From contig NZ_CP019562.1 in NCBI RefSeq assembly GCF_001983955.1, positions 930,001 to 994,000 of the forward strand: DNA of 64,000 nt. The letters are read 5' to 3'. A program made the position numbers and the translations under genes. The notes under the pieces are model-generated. The model was not told the origin of the DNA. It saw nothing but the letters and a program-made list of their open reading frames with translations, and did not search any database. Shown in pieces: positions 56,635 to 64,000 of the stretch. Positions within the stretch are counted from its first letter, which is position 1, and each line of letters begins with the position of its first letter. Source of the stretch: Streptococcus oralis. GTDB taxonomy: Bacteria; Bacillota; Bacilli; Lactobacillales; Streptococcaceae.

Positions 56635-57288
56635 TTATCTAAGCCAATCGATTGGCTCTTGTCCTGTCTCTTTTAAGAATGCATTAGCCTTGGAAAAAGG
56701 CTTGGAACCCCAAAATCCTCTATAAACCGATAACGGACTAGGATGGGCTGATTCGATAATCAAGTGGTGAGGATTGGTAACCAAGGTCTTCTTCTTGCGT
56801 GCATAAGCACCCCAGAGCACAAAGACTACTGATCTATCCAGATTATTAACAACTCGAATCACAGCATCAGTAAAGGGCTCCCATATTAGCCCAGAATGAC
56901 CATTGGCTTGCCCAGCAGGAACCGTCAAGCAAGCATTGAGAAGCAAGACTCCTTGCTCAGCCCAAGCTGTCAAATCATGGGATTTCTTAGCTCCGATGTC
57001 ATCCGACAATTCTTTCAAGATATTTTGCAAGGACGGCGGATCTGGGATAGCATCGGGTACAGAAAAACTCAAACCCTGCGCTTGACCTGGCCCGTGATAG
57101 GGGTCTTGCCCTAGAATCACCACCTTCACTTCCTCAAGCGGTGTAGTCAAGAGAGCCTGAAAAACTTTTTCCTTAGGTGGATAAACAGTTCCCTGAGCAT
57201 AGATCTGTTCCATAAATTGATTGATTTTCCCAAAATAACCTTCAGGTAATTGCTCCTTAATCAAAGCATGCCATGATGAGTGTTGCAT
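56635..57288 (-). CDS. ung: Uracil-DNA glycosylase
   Basis: A 217-residue family-1 [21 protein letters not shown] is the water-activating motif, [18 protein letters not shown] follows, and [13 protein letters not shown] is the minor-groove loop. It excises uracil from DNA. I start at [13 protein letters not shown] (57288) because AAAGGAGAGAAAG lies upstream; the frame extends to 57312, overlapping the next gene upstream, without support. Confidence 0.95.
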   Translation of the reverse strand: MQHSSWHALIKEQLPEGYFGKINQFMEQIYAQGTVYPPKEKVFQALLTTPLEEVKVVILGQDPYHGPGQAQGLSFSVPDAIPDPPSLQNILKELSDDIGAKKSHDLTAWAEQGVLLLNACLTVPAGQANGHSGLIWEPFTDAVIRVVNNLDRSVVFVLWGAYARKKKTLVTNPHHLIIESAHPSPLSVYRGFWGSKPFSKANAFLKETGQEPIDWLR

Positions 57289-57299
57289 CTTTCTCTCCT

Positions 57300-58055
57300 T
57301 TATCGTATCCATCTAAAAGCACGTCTTAATTCATCCGTACCATTTTTAAAAAAGCATAAACCATGTGCAAGAATGATCTTGTCCGGTTTCCAGTTTAACA
57401 TACGGGAAAAGGAAACCTTTGCCTCTATTTGTCTTCTAAAAAAAGTCATCCTATAATCGATAGGAGTTTGCCCATCAGGGGCTGTTACACGGGCTAAACG
57501 ATAAATTTTTCTTCGGATTGGACTAGCTATCTTTTCTGGTTCAAAATTCTCTATAAGGTCCGTTACAATGAGTGTTTTAGTCGATTTATGAAAAAACACG
57601 ACCTCTTCGATGACAGAACTTCCCTTAAAAATAAGTTGATCAATCTCATCAGACCATAAGTCAGGTGCCTTATCAGTTAAAGGAGCATCAAATTCCACCA
57701 TGACATTCTGACTTTTTGCTCTCTCTTCAACTCCTGGACTAGACCATGCTTGTGCATAAGGATATCTTTTTTTCCAATCTGCAATATAGGCGTAGTGAAT
57801 CTTATTGGGTGAAATTAGGTAAGCGACTTTGCCCAAAGCGTCCAGTTCAGTAAAGAGCTCCTCATTTGGCGCAATAGGAGAATGAATCCAGAGTTTTCCA
57901 TCGTTTAACTTTATCACTGTCATACGTGTCTGAAAAGGAAGTTTGAAGACCTTCAAGTCCATTTGTATCAAGTCACCATCTGCTATCCAGATATTTTGAT
58001 CAACTTCCTTTAGTGTATACAATGGTTCATAAAGAGAAAGTTCTGGTCTTGACAT
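57300..58055 (-). CDS. DUF4336 family protein (metallo-beta-lactamase-like fold)
   Basis: A 251-residue protein fitting the DUF4336 family: [20 protein letters not shown] at the start, [36 protein letters not shown] and [17 protein letters not shown]. The fold resembles metallo-beta-lactamases, but the HxHxDH metal site is largely missing, so catalysis is doubtful. The gene sits 12 bp upstream of ung and may be in the same transcript. Function unknown. Confidence 0.72.
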   Translation of the reverse strand: MSRPELSLYEPLYTLKEVDQNIWIADGDLIQMDLKVFKLPFQTRMTVIKLNDGKLWIHSPIAPNEELFTELDALGKVAYLISPNKIHYAYIADWKKRYPYAQAWSSPGVEERAKSQNVMVEFDAPLTDKAPDLWSDEIDQLIFKGSSVIEEVVFFHKSTKTLIVTDLIENFEPEKIASPIRRKIYRLARVTAPDGQTPIDYRMTFFRRQIEAKVSFSRMLNWKPDKIILAHGLCFFKNGTDELRRAFRWIR

Positions 58056-58177
58056 CGTTTACCATTCCTTTATTTTTACTGCCTCTATTATAGCAAAAAG
58101 TGGCTATCTAAACCACTTTTTACAGTTCTTATATATACTGTTATTGACCCTATTATTTGACATTAGTATTCACAGTA

Positions 58178-58471
58178 TCAATCAGCCATTAAAAACTTTT
58201 CGATTGTATCAATAGCATAGGAAAGTTGATTATTTACAGACATCATCCGTTCAAGATTAGCGTCCATATAGTAGAGTTCAGATAAACCACCCCTAGGGAG
58301 AAAGAGTGAACAGTGGATATTCATCTTCTCTCGAGTACTTAACTCTATATGATTGCTTATGATATACTTTAACTCTTTTAAAGAATTTACTTGGGCAACC
58401 ACACCTTTTAACTGATACTGCTCGATGAGATTTAGTAAGTTATCAATCTCTTCAATGACTTTAATTTCCAT
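58178..58471 (-). CDS. Small acidic protein, possible immunity type (DUF6966-like)
   Basis: A 97-residue protein, start MEIKVIEEIDNLLNLIEQ (58471; AGAGGTGTTGAT upstream). FLPRGGLSELYYMDANLERM resembles the conserved RGGLSEFY-type region of DUF6966-like proteins, which are commonly found among toxin-immunity genes. The assignment is tentative. The longer frame to 58513 overlaps the HAD gene. Confidence 0.45.
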   Translation of the reverse strand: MEIKVIEEIDNLLNLIEQYQLKGVVAQVNSLKELKYIISNHIELSTREKMNIHCSLFLPRGGLSELYYMDANLERMMSVNNQLSYAIDTIEKFLMAD

Positions 58472-58494
58472 ATCAACACCTCTTAGGGAAATCA

Positions 58495-59187
58495 CTACAA
58501 AGCATCTAAACAATCCAGCAAGTCTTGGTAAGAATGAACTTCATAAGTTGGTTGGGCTTGTGTGTGATTTTCGAGGTGATGTGGGTTGTACCAGATGGTA
58601 TCTATGCCAGCATTATTTCCACCTTGAATGTCGGCGGTTAAGGAATCTCCAATCATCAGCGTCTTTTCTTTATCAAATCCTGCAATCTGCTGACCGATTT
58701 TTTCATAGAATAGTGCATCAGGTTTTTGCGTTTGCAACTGTTCAGAGATAAAGACTTGGTTGAAATAGGGAGCCAGACCTGATTGAGCCAGACGACCCGT
58801 CTGAATGGCAGTAATGCCATTTGTCGCAGCATACAAGTCATAATCACGTTCGATGAGGCTGTCCAAGAGTTCATGAGCACCCGAAAGTGTTTGTCCCTGT
58901 TTGGCTAAGTAAAATTGGTAACGCTGGGCAAGTAACCTACCGTCTTTTTCCTGTTCAAAATGGGCAAATAAACGAGAAAAGCGCGTGTTAACCAGTTCTT
59001 GTTTACTGATTTTCTTTTGCTCCAAGTCCTTCCAGAGAGCCTTGTTCATGGGTACGTAATAATCTTTGTAGGCTTGAATATCTGCAACTCCTTCTTCCTT
59101 TAGAAGTTGCGTCAAAGCCACATCCTCAGCAGCATCAAAATCAAGAAGAGTGTGGTCAAGGTCGAAGAGTAGAAATTTGTAGGACAT
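58495..59187 (-). CDS. YjjG-type HAD-superfamily nucleotidase
   Basis: A 230-residue noncanonical nucleotidase-like protein. Motif I FLLFDLDHTLLDFDAAEDVA, motif II AATNG, lysine in TQKPDALFYEK and motif IV LMIGDSLTADIQGGNNAG are complete. YjjG enzymes dephosphorylate noncanonical or pyrimidine nucleotides. I start at MSYKFLLFDLD (59187) with GGAAACTC upstream. Confidence 0.88.
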   Translation of the reverse strand: MSYKFLLFDLDHTLLDFDAAEDVALTQLLKEEGVADIQAYKDYYVPMNKALWKDLEQKKISKQELVNTRFSRLFAHFEQEKDGRLLAQRYQFYLAKQGQTLSGAHELLDSLIERDYDLYAATNGITAIQTGRLAQSGLAPYFNQVFISEQLQTQKPDALFYEKIGQQIAGFDKEKTLMIGDSLTADIQGGNNAGIDTIWYNPHHLENHTQAQPTYEVHSYQDLLDCLDAL

Positions 59188-59433
59188 TGAGTTTCCTTTC
59201 TGAAAATCCATTAAGAACATTATAGCATAAATGAAAATATCTAAACATAAAACTCTCTAAGAAATTCATCCTCGAGAGTTTTATCTATGGTTCTATTAAA
59301 GATGGATAGGGTATTTAAAATATATCAGATTCTTAAGTAAAATTTTAATTATTATAAAGTGTCATAATAAACTAGGTTTTCAATGAGAGATTTATATTAA
59401 TTTTTCAATATCCTTAAATCTATACCAATTCTA

Positions 59434-59754
59434 TTAAAAAATTTTTTCGCCAGTATTTGAATCTAAGAAATACTTCTTCTCACCTTCGTAAATAAGTATG
59501 AGTTCTGTTCCAATAGGCATGTTAAAAATTGATAATACCGCAGGTTCTATTTCAACAATTGTACTCCAGTCACATACTGACATATTTTCTGAATGTGATA
59601 GATACTCTTCAGTATCTATTTTGGAAAAAAAACGCCATCCATTATCTAGTTCATCAACGGAATCCTCTCGGAATATCCATTTTATATTCGCCTTATTTCT
59701 TAAAATATTATTAGACACTATTGAAGCACCTAATCCCATTCCTGTTTTACTCAT
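59434..59754 (-). CDS. DUF2185 / Imm33-like immunity protein
   Basis: A 106-residue protein. GASIVSNNILRNKANIKWIF then FRED, DNGWRFFSKIDTEEYLSHSE fit the DUF2185 family, described as immunity proteins of polymorphic toxin systems (Imm33-like). No cognate toxin is present in the window. It heads a group of small, low-GC, minus-strand genes of similar character. Confidence 0.7.
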   Translation of the reverse strand: MSKTGMGLGASIVSNNILRNKANIKWIFREDSVDELDNGWRFFSKIDTEEYLSHSENMSVCDWSTIVEIEPAVLSIFNMPIGTELILIYEGEKKYFLDSNTGEKIF

Positions 59755-59793
59755 ATTTATGACCTCTAATTGCTATTATACTATCAATTCCAT

Positions 59794-60111
59794 CTATTCT
59801 GAAGTAACTACTGTAAAATATAAATGTTTTCCATTGCTATCTACATACTGGTTGATATAATCTTTTGCTACAGAAATTGACTGGAGTAAGTCGCTATCAT
59901 TATTTTTAGGAGAGTAATACCAGCTATCATAGGTCAACTCAAGTCCCCCATCTCCCTCTACATAGACATCGCCACCAAAAATCATAAACTTTTTCAACTC
60001 TATCCAGTCTATATAGGCCAACATATCTTGATATGTATATGCATAACTTGCAACACCCAATTCTGCTAGCGACTGACCTCTATTTTTAAAATTAAATTTA
60101 CCTAGTTCCAT
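59794..60111 (-). CDS. Imm40-like immunity protein
   Basis: A 105-residue protein with NRGQSLAELGVASYAYTYQD and FMIFGGDVYVEGDGGLELTY, the sequence pattern of the Imm40 family (RGxSLxELG...GGDVY). Such proteins neutralise secreted toxins of the same lineage. Its start overlaps a 36-codon frame upstream on the same strand. No toxin gene is adjacent. Confidence 0.7.
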   Translation of the reverse strand: MELGKFNFKNRGQSLAELGVASYAYTYQDMLAYIDWIELKKFMIFGGDVYVEGDGGLELTYDSWYYSPKNNDSDLLQSISVAKDYINQYVDSNGKHLYFTVVTSE

Positions 60112-60208
60112 ATGATTGGACTCCTATTTTGCTATCAATGAGAGTAAGTCGACACTCTTGAGTCAGTTCGATATTTTTATAATGTATTTGTAAAACAATA
60201 GTTCTCAT
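60098..60208 (-). CDS. Short frame, possible toxin C-terminal remnant or small gene
   Basis: A 36-residue frame beginning MRTIVLQIHYKNIELTQECR with GGAGATTATAA upstream of the ATG. It overlaps the Imm40-like start by 14 nt, as a toxin-to-immunity junction would. It is too short for a toxin domain. Either a small gene or a leftover end. The rest of 60209-60388 holds nothing I can support. Confidence 0.35.
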   Translation of the reverse strand: MRTIVLQIHYKNIELTQECRLTLIDSKIGVQSYGTR

Positions 60209-60388
60209 TTATAATCTCCAAAATTTGAATTAAACTATTTCATATGATGTCTCTTTTAAAATAATTTCTTTAATATTTATCTTTAAAACCTTATTAAATT
60301 TTTCAATTCTACTAAAAATATGGATGCAATTTAATTTCCTTATTAGAGTTTTTCGAAAATATTCTAGGTAAATTGTTTCTGAAATACT

Positions 60389-60757
60389 TTAAATTTTCCA
60401 ATCGAGTATTTTAAAGAATTTGCAACGATGTAAGCTGTTTTCATTATCAGCAATTTCCATGTTTACTTCAACTTTTAATTCTTCTTTTAAATTGATAGGA
60501 GTTAGTAAGAAACTAAAATACCCACTTCCCCCCTCACTATCGTCTCCAAAAATAATCTCTTTCATTTGATGAGGATTTTTTATATATTCATCTATAGCAA
60601 TATATACCTTGCTCATCTTCTCTTCAAAAATGTAGCATACTTGATAAATTGTTAGATATTTTGTCTCACAATCCAGTCTTATTTCACAAAATTTTTCTGT
60701 TTCATCGAACCACTCAGTCCGTAGAATTGTATTATCCAAGATATTTCCTCCATTCAT
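60389..60757 (-). CDS. Unrecognised small protein in the immunity-gene group
   Basis: A 122-residue acidic protein beginning MNGGNILDNTILRTEWFDET. An alternating charged/hydrophobic pattern (FCEIRLDCETKYLTIYQVCY) suggests a beta-rich fold. Size, acidity, low GC and neighbours resemble immunity proteins, but no family is recognised. It begins 5 bp after the upstream membrane protein gene. Confidence 0.5.
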   Translation of the reverse strand: MNGGNILDNTILRTEWFDETEKFCEIRLDCETKYLTIYQVCYIFEEKMSKVYIAIDEYIKNPHQMKEIIFGDDSEGGSGYFSFLLTPINLKEELKVEVNMEIADNENSLHRCKFFKILDWKI

Positions 60758-60762
60758 TCCCC

Positions 60763-61254
60763 CTACCCCAACTCCTTGGCTATTCTGCTTTTTTCAAGTT
60801 TTCCCTTAGTAATTCGTTTCCATAAAACAAGTGGGTTCAGACTATAGGATAAACGTAGGAGGAAATAATTAACCCATTCGATAAGGGCAAAAAGCTGTAT
60901 TAGTGTGGCTATAATAGCCACTCGAACACTCTGTGAGTACCAGACAATAAAAGGAAAGCCTGAAATAAGTAAAACAAGGTCTAGTATTCTGAGAACACCA
61001 TATAGTTTAGGGACATTTCCACTTCCGAACTGAGGTTTCGAGAGTCTTCTAATCAAAATCGCCCAATAGATTGAACCTTGAAGCAAAATAAATGTCAGTA
61101 AAGACAGAGGATAGAGAATGGTTACTAGACTATTCACATCACCAAGCCGATTTTTCAAAAGGAAAAAACAAAACCAAATAGATAGGACGGCTGTGAACTC
61201 TCCCAAACAGAGGGACACCAACTCTTTTCTAACTCTCTCTTTTTGTATCTTCAT
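60763..61254 (-). CDS. Four-span membrane protein of unknown function
   Basis: A 163-residue protein with four hydrophobic segments (about residues 13-33, 45-65, 85-105, 110-135) and a basic C-terminus. I start at MKIQKERVRKELVSLC with GGGGG upstream; in-frame ATGs at 61257 and 61266 are alternatives. No family recognised. The next gene begins 5 bp after its stop, so both probably share a transcript. Confidence 0.5.
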   Translation of the reverse strand: MKIQKERVRKELVSLCLGEFTAVLSIWFCFFLLKNRLGDVNSLVTILYPLSLLTFILLQGSIYWAILIRRLSKPQFGSGNVPKLYGVLRILDLVLLISGFPFIVWYSQSVRVAIIATLIQLFALIEWVNYFLLRLSYSLNPLVLWKRITKGKLEKSRIAKELG

Positions 61255-61411
61255 CATCTCCCCCATTTATCTATCATCCTATTTCAGAAAAAAGCCATTC
61301 GAATCAGTTTATAATCAAAATTTCACAGAATAAAGGCATTCTATGCGTCGAACAGTCCAATTCCTTTAATATAATTGTAATTCTAAACTTAGATTTACTA
61401 TAAAATAAATG

Positions 61412-61488
61412 TTTTAGAGCTATTCTAAGTTTATGATAACCCTAAATTTTAATTTTAGAAGGATTCTAAAGCTAGAATAGCTCTAAAA
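61412..61488. repeat. Inverted repeat with 16-bp perfect arms
   Basis: TTTTAGAGCTATTCTA (61412-61427) and TAGAATAGCTCTAAAA (61473-61488), 45-nt loop. It lies in the 284-bp gene-free region 61267-61550, which is rich in TTCTAA/TTAGAA words. No T-run directly follows, so it is not a typical terminator. Confidence 0.65.
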
Positions 61489-61550
61489 TCACGAGAATGA
61501 AGCTATTCGAAGCTTAGAAGAACCTTTTCTAAACTTCATACTCACTTTAA

Positions 61551-62093
61551 CTAGTAGGACTTACAATTTTTCTGATGAGCTTTGAGTTTTTTCAGAGCCC
61601 AGTCATAGTGACTGGAAGTGGCACTCACAAAGTAGGAGCCTAGACTTGTCCCACCTGTCCATTTATAGATACCTTTTGTGAACAATTCGTCATTACTGAA
61701 GCCTTCCATCAACTCTAAAACCTCTCTATGTGATTGATCGAGAAGTTTAATGGCTTCTTCTAAGGAAGTTCTCTGGTGCTTCTTCCAAAAAGCGACATTC
61801 ATTTCCCCGTAAGTTTTCCAATTATAAGGTTCGGGGAGAAAAGGTCTTTCATGACCCTTTTGATTGGAATGTACCCAGGTCAAAAGCAGCTGATGCCATT
61901 CATAGAGATGGACCAGGACATCCCGTAGATTTTTATCTCTATTCCAGTGAGCTTCTTTTTTCTTTTGGTCTTTTGAAAAATCAAAAGGAGTCTGTAGCTC
62001 CTCTTCACTTAGCTGAGAAATTAAGAGATTAAGTTTTTCATAGTTTTCCTTAGAGGCTAACACTAGCTCCTCTTTCGTTCTCGGTCTAGGCAT
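61551..62093 (-). CDS. ClbS/DfsB-family four-helix-bundle protein
   Basis: A 180-residue protein. PRPRTKEELVLASKENYEKL at the start, LRDVLVHLYEWHQLLLTWV and YKWTGGTSLGSYFVSATSSHYDWA match the ClbS/DfsB family (DinB-like fold). ClbS protects colibactin producers by modifying the toxin; DfsB-type homologues are widespread and mostly uncharacterised. Single gene. Confidence 0.85.
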   Translation of the reverse strand: MPRPRTKEELVLASKENYEKLNLLISQLSEEELQTPFDFSKDQKKKEAHWNRDKNLRDVLVHLYEWHQLLLTWVHSNQKGHERPFLPEPYNWKTYGEMNVAFWKKHQRTSLEEAIKLLDQSHREVLELMEGFSNDELFTKGIYKWTGGTSLGSYFVSATSSHYDWALKKLKAHQKNCKSY

Positions 62094-62155
62094 AGGAGTT
62101 CTCCCTTCATTTTCAACTAGAATAAGCTATTTTCTTACTTCATTATACCATAATC

Positions 62156-62191
62156 AAAAAGCAGTTCTTCATTTTACGAACAACTGCTTTT
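62156..62191 (-). terminator. Terminator after the BtrH-N-like gene
   Basis: AAAAGCAGTT / AACTGCTTTT with 15-nt loop; T run on the minus strand. Confidence 0.75.
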
Positions 62192-62219
62192 ACTAACTAT
62201 TTTTTTATTCTTATAGTCA

Positions 62220-63134
62220 CTAGTTTACATATAAATCTCTAAAGCGACCATCCACTTCTGCTATCTGATAGAGCAAGTGGGATAGTTCTTGGTAATCTTC
62301 TTTTAAACATGAAAGATGAGCTTGACCAAATAGAGATGCCAATTCCTCTTTTAATCTTGCCCCTTCCGGATCATACGCTTTTAAGAATTTACTGAGATAG
62401 AGATTTCGAACAGCTGCAAGTTTAAAGCTGAAATACTGATGCAATTGTTTTTGCTCGGTATTTAAGCCGTTTTCAGCAACTGCTTTTGCATAGCATTTCA
62501 AAACACCGTTTTGACCATTCAGATATCGGGACTTTATAATCTTTGCTGTTTCCTGATAGATTTCAGTCTGACTAGGACTCTTGATCTTCTTAAAATTTCC
62601 CCACATAGAGTATGCTCCGCGCTTATAGTCAATAGCCTCTGCCTTCCAGGCTTCTAAGATATCATTAAAAGCAACCTTCATACAGGCAAAACCAGCTGGA
62701 TCATGCAAATAGAGATACTGACCATCAAGAGCATACACGGTTACAAAGTGATCCACACCATAAAGGATTGTGTGATTGGGATTGTAGGTCAGATGGCCCA
62801 TATCAAGAGGTCCCAGTACGACAGGTCCATTGGACAGAAAGGTTTCCAACTTTCTTCTAATCTCTTCCAAATCTACTTCCGCTCCATCCTTTAGATAGAA
62901 GTCCTCATAGTCAAATCCAAGTATTTTTAAAGAATGAGAGATAGAAAGATCTGGCATTCCATTGTCAAAGAATATTAGAGGGTGTCGTTCATCTTCCTTT
63001 ACAATACTAGCGCCATTTCCCATCACCATAATTGCCTCTAAAAACTCTGCTTTAAAGTCATAACCATAGGCATCCAGTGCCATAGCCAATGAATAGCTAT
63101 AGCAAAGTGACACATCTCCAAAATACATCTGCAT
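62220..63134 (-). CDS. BtrH-N-terminal-like cysteine-peptidase-fold protein
   Basis: A 304-residue soluble protein. GDVSLCYSYSLAMALDAYGY near the N-terminus places a cysteine and aromatic pair like the nucleophile of BtrH/C39-like folds. Later GVDHFVTVYALDGQYLYLHD contains the matching histidine and the aspartate of HDPAG. BtrH is an acyltransferase in butirosin biosynthesis; proteins with this N-terminal domain occur in many Firmicutes with unknown substrates. The C-terminal 120 residues are helical. Single gene with its own terminator; no biosynthetic partner nearby. Confidence 0.7.
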   Translation of the reverse strand: MQMYFGDVSLCYSYSLAMALDAYGYDFKAEFLEAIMVMGNGASIVKEDERHPLIFFDNGMPDLSISHSLKILGFDYEDFYLKDGAEVDLEEIRRKLETFLSNGPVVLGPLDMGHLTYNPNHTILYGVDHFVTVYALDGQYLYLHDPAGFACMKVAFNDILEAWKAEAIDYKRGAYSMWGNFKKIKSPSQTEIYQETAKIIKSRYLNGQNGVLKCYAKAVAENGLNTEQKQLHQYFSFKLAAVRNLYLSKFLKAYDPEGARLKEELASLFGQAHLSCLKEDYQELSHLLYQIAEVDGRFRDLYVN

Positions 63135-63253
63135 ATCCCTGCCTCCTTATCTTCTATGGGACTATTATACCGAGAAAACTATTCTCATACCCCATAAAAT
63201 CCAAACAAAAAATATGGTCTGTTTGTTTACAGACATGAATGTCAACAATTAAA

Positions 63254-63282
63254 AACTCTGTAGAGATTCTTTCTACAGAGTT
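63254..63282. terminator. Terminator after the AraC/GyrI-type gene
   Basis: AACTCTGTAGA / TCTACAGAGTT with 7-nt loop, between convergently spaced ends. Confidence 0.7.
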
Positions 63283-63316
63283 CGATTTGCATCTTTATAA
63301 AAAGTCAGAAAATGAT

Positions 63317-64000
63317 TTAGTCCCTGATGACTGGTATCCAGAGTTCCATTTGGTAGTCTGAGGACGACATATCTCCTTTGAAATAAACTTCAAAGTCTGG
63401 GGCTCCTGAATGGCGATAACCAGTTTCCGGGAAAAAGACTTCTAAGACGTATTTCCAAGTATGGTGGATACTAGCTGGTATAGCCCCCTTGACTGGTACG
63501 ATAGCATATTCAGCTGCTGGGATGTCTTTGATTGACAAACCCAATTCTTCTGCTTTTACTTTATCCGTCACATCGTAAGCGGCCATATAGTCGATAATTT
63601 CACCTTCTTTGACATCCGAGCAGACGCCAAAGGATTGGCCGCTACCCAAACCTTCTAGGCTTTCAAAACTGTGAGTTGCATAGAGTTGCTCCCAAGCAGA
63701 TGGGCATTTGCTATTGTCAATAGCTTCCAATAGGACACCTGCAACGGTAAATGCAGGCTTCTTTTGAATCTTGATATCCATGTTCTTTCCTCCTGTAATC
63801 TTTAAGGATAATTGAAGTCTAGGAAAGACCCGATAAGGTTTTCCATTTCGAACTTCTGAGGGAGTTGCACCATGGAATTTCTTAAAGGCCGCACTAAAAG
63901 CATCCGCAGAGTCGTAGCCATATTTCAGTGCTATATCGATGACTTTCTCAGAGTCTTCCCGCAAGTCTGTCACAGCTTCTGACAACCTGCGATTGCGCAA
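63317..64000 (-). CDS. AraC-family regulator with GyrI-like effector domain, N-terminus missing
   Basis: The frame enters from the right edge. Its first visible residues are the second half of an AraC helix-turn-helix (VIDIALKYGYDSADAFSAAF, FHGATPSEVR). A GyrI-like/SOUL-type effector-binding domain follows (about 155 residues, from MDIKIQKKPAFTVAGVLLEA to the end, with QMELWIPVI). Proteins of this type sense small molecules. The first HTH helix and the true start lie beyond the window. Confidence 0.88.
   Translation of the reverse strand: MRNRRLSEAVTDLREDSEKVIDIALKYGYDSADAFSAAFKKFHGATPSEVRNGKPYRVFPRLQLSLKITGGKNMDIKIQKKPAFTVAGVLLEAIDNSKCPSAWEQLYATHSFESLEGLGSGQSFGVCSDVKEGEIIDYMAAYDVTDKVKAEELGLSIKDIPAAEYAIVPVKGAIPASIHHTWKYVLEVFFPETGYRHSGAPDFEVYFKGDMSSSDYQMELWIPVIRD

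Noticed and set aside
61411-61424. GTTTTAGAGCTAT, identical to the start of type II-A CRISPR repeats
   Set aside because: Only one copy in this orientation, no regular spacing, no cas genes; it is one arm of a simple inverted repeat.

Overview
The window is chromosomal DNA of a low-GC Gram-positive coccus, a mitis-group Streptococcus (S. mitis / oralis / pneumoniae relatives). The basis is gene content: a glyA - nucleoid protein - pmp23-like cluster, rlmD, a polyamine operon of pneumococcal layout, rexBA, rbgA-rnhB, xerS beside a difSL-like site, and the lplA-aco dehydrogenase cluster. Species cannot be fixed from the sequence alone. No rRNA, tRNA, CRISPR array or intact insertion sequence was seen.

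Layout. 1-4406: end of glyA, a nucleoid-associated protein, a lysozyme-like membrane protein, a secreted DUF1002 protein, and rlmD (23S rRNA uracil methyltransferase). 4407-12740: an accessory island downstream of rlmD. It holds a remnant of a serine recombinase, a mef/msr(D) macrolide-resistance module with both leader peptides and attenuators, SOS-type genes (DUF5960, YolD-like, frameshifted umuC remnant), a TMEM175-like channel, a broken peptidase E gene and a CPBP protease. Two 118-bp repeats (9806-9923 and 12556-12673) each end in a copy of an rlmD 3' end, so the island looks like stacked, decayed elements that used the rlmD attachment site. 12741-19526: a SAP/DUF6434 protein, a lipid kinase, a nucleotidyltransferase-like protein, a GH13 neopullulanase with a promoter and cre-like site, a DUF4300 lipoprotein, DUF1877 and an interrupted gene.

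19700-26812: a densely structured, independently promoted and terminated RNA of about 330 nt, followed by a six-gene polyamine operon: speA, speE, a carboxy(nor)spermidine dehydrogenase, nspC, aguA and aguB. These would take arginine through agmatine to putrescine, then to spermidine. 26957-33060: TraX-like protein, a two-component system convergent with an ABC exporter, a HAD phosphatase, and a MarR-EVE pair. 33167-45273: RexB/RexA helicase-nuclease, an uncharacterised co-directional gene, a PemK/MazF-type toxin-antitoxin pair, rbgA, rnhB and a ClC transporter.

45922-47075: difSL-like site and xerS, marking the replication terminus. Most genes before it lie on the + strand and all after it on the - strand, as expected if the two forks meet there. 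47148-64000 (minus strand): lipoate ligase and a 2-oxoacid dehydrogenase complex in which the lipoyl domain sits on E3, not E2; MATE exporter, pyrC, mutX, ung, DUF4336; a group of orphan immunity-type genes (59434-60757); a DfsB-like protein, a BtrH-N-like protein and a partial AraC/GyrI-type regulator.

The most interesting items are the structured RNA upstream of speA, the tandem rlmD 3'-end copies, and three identical-arm palindromes (TACATAA-N6-TTATGTA) that directly follow stop codons near the terminus.
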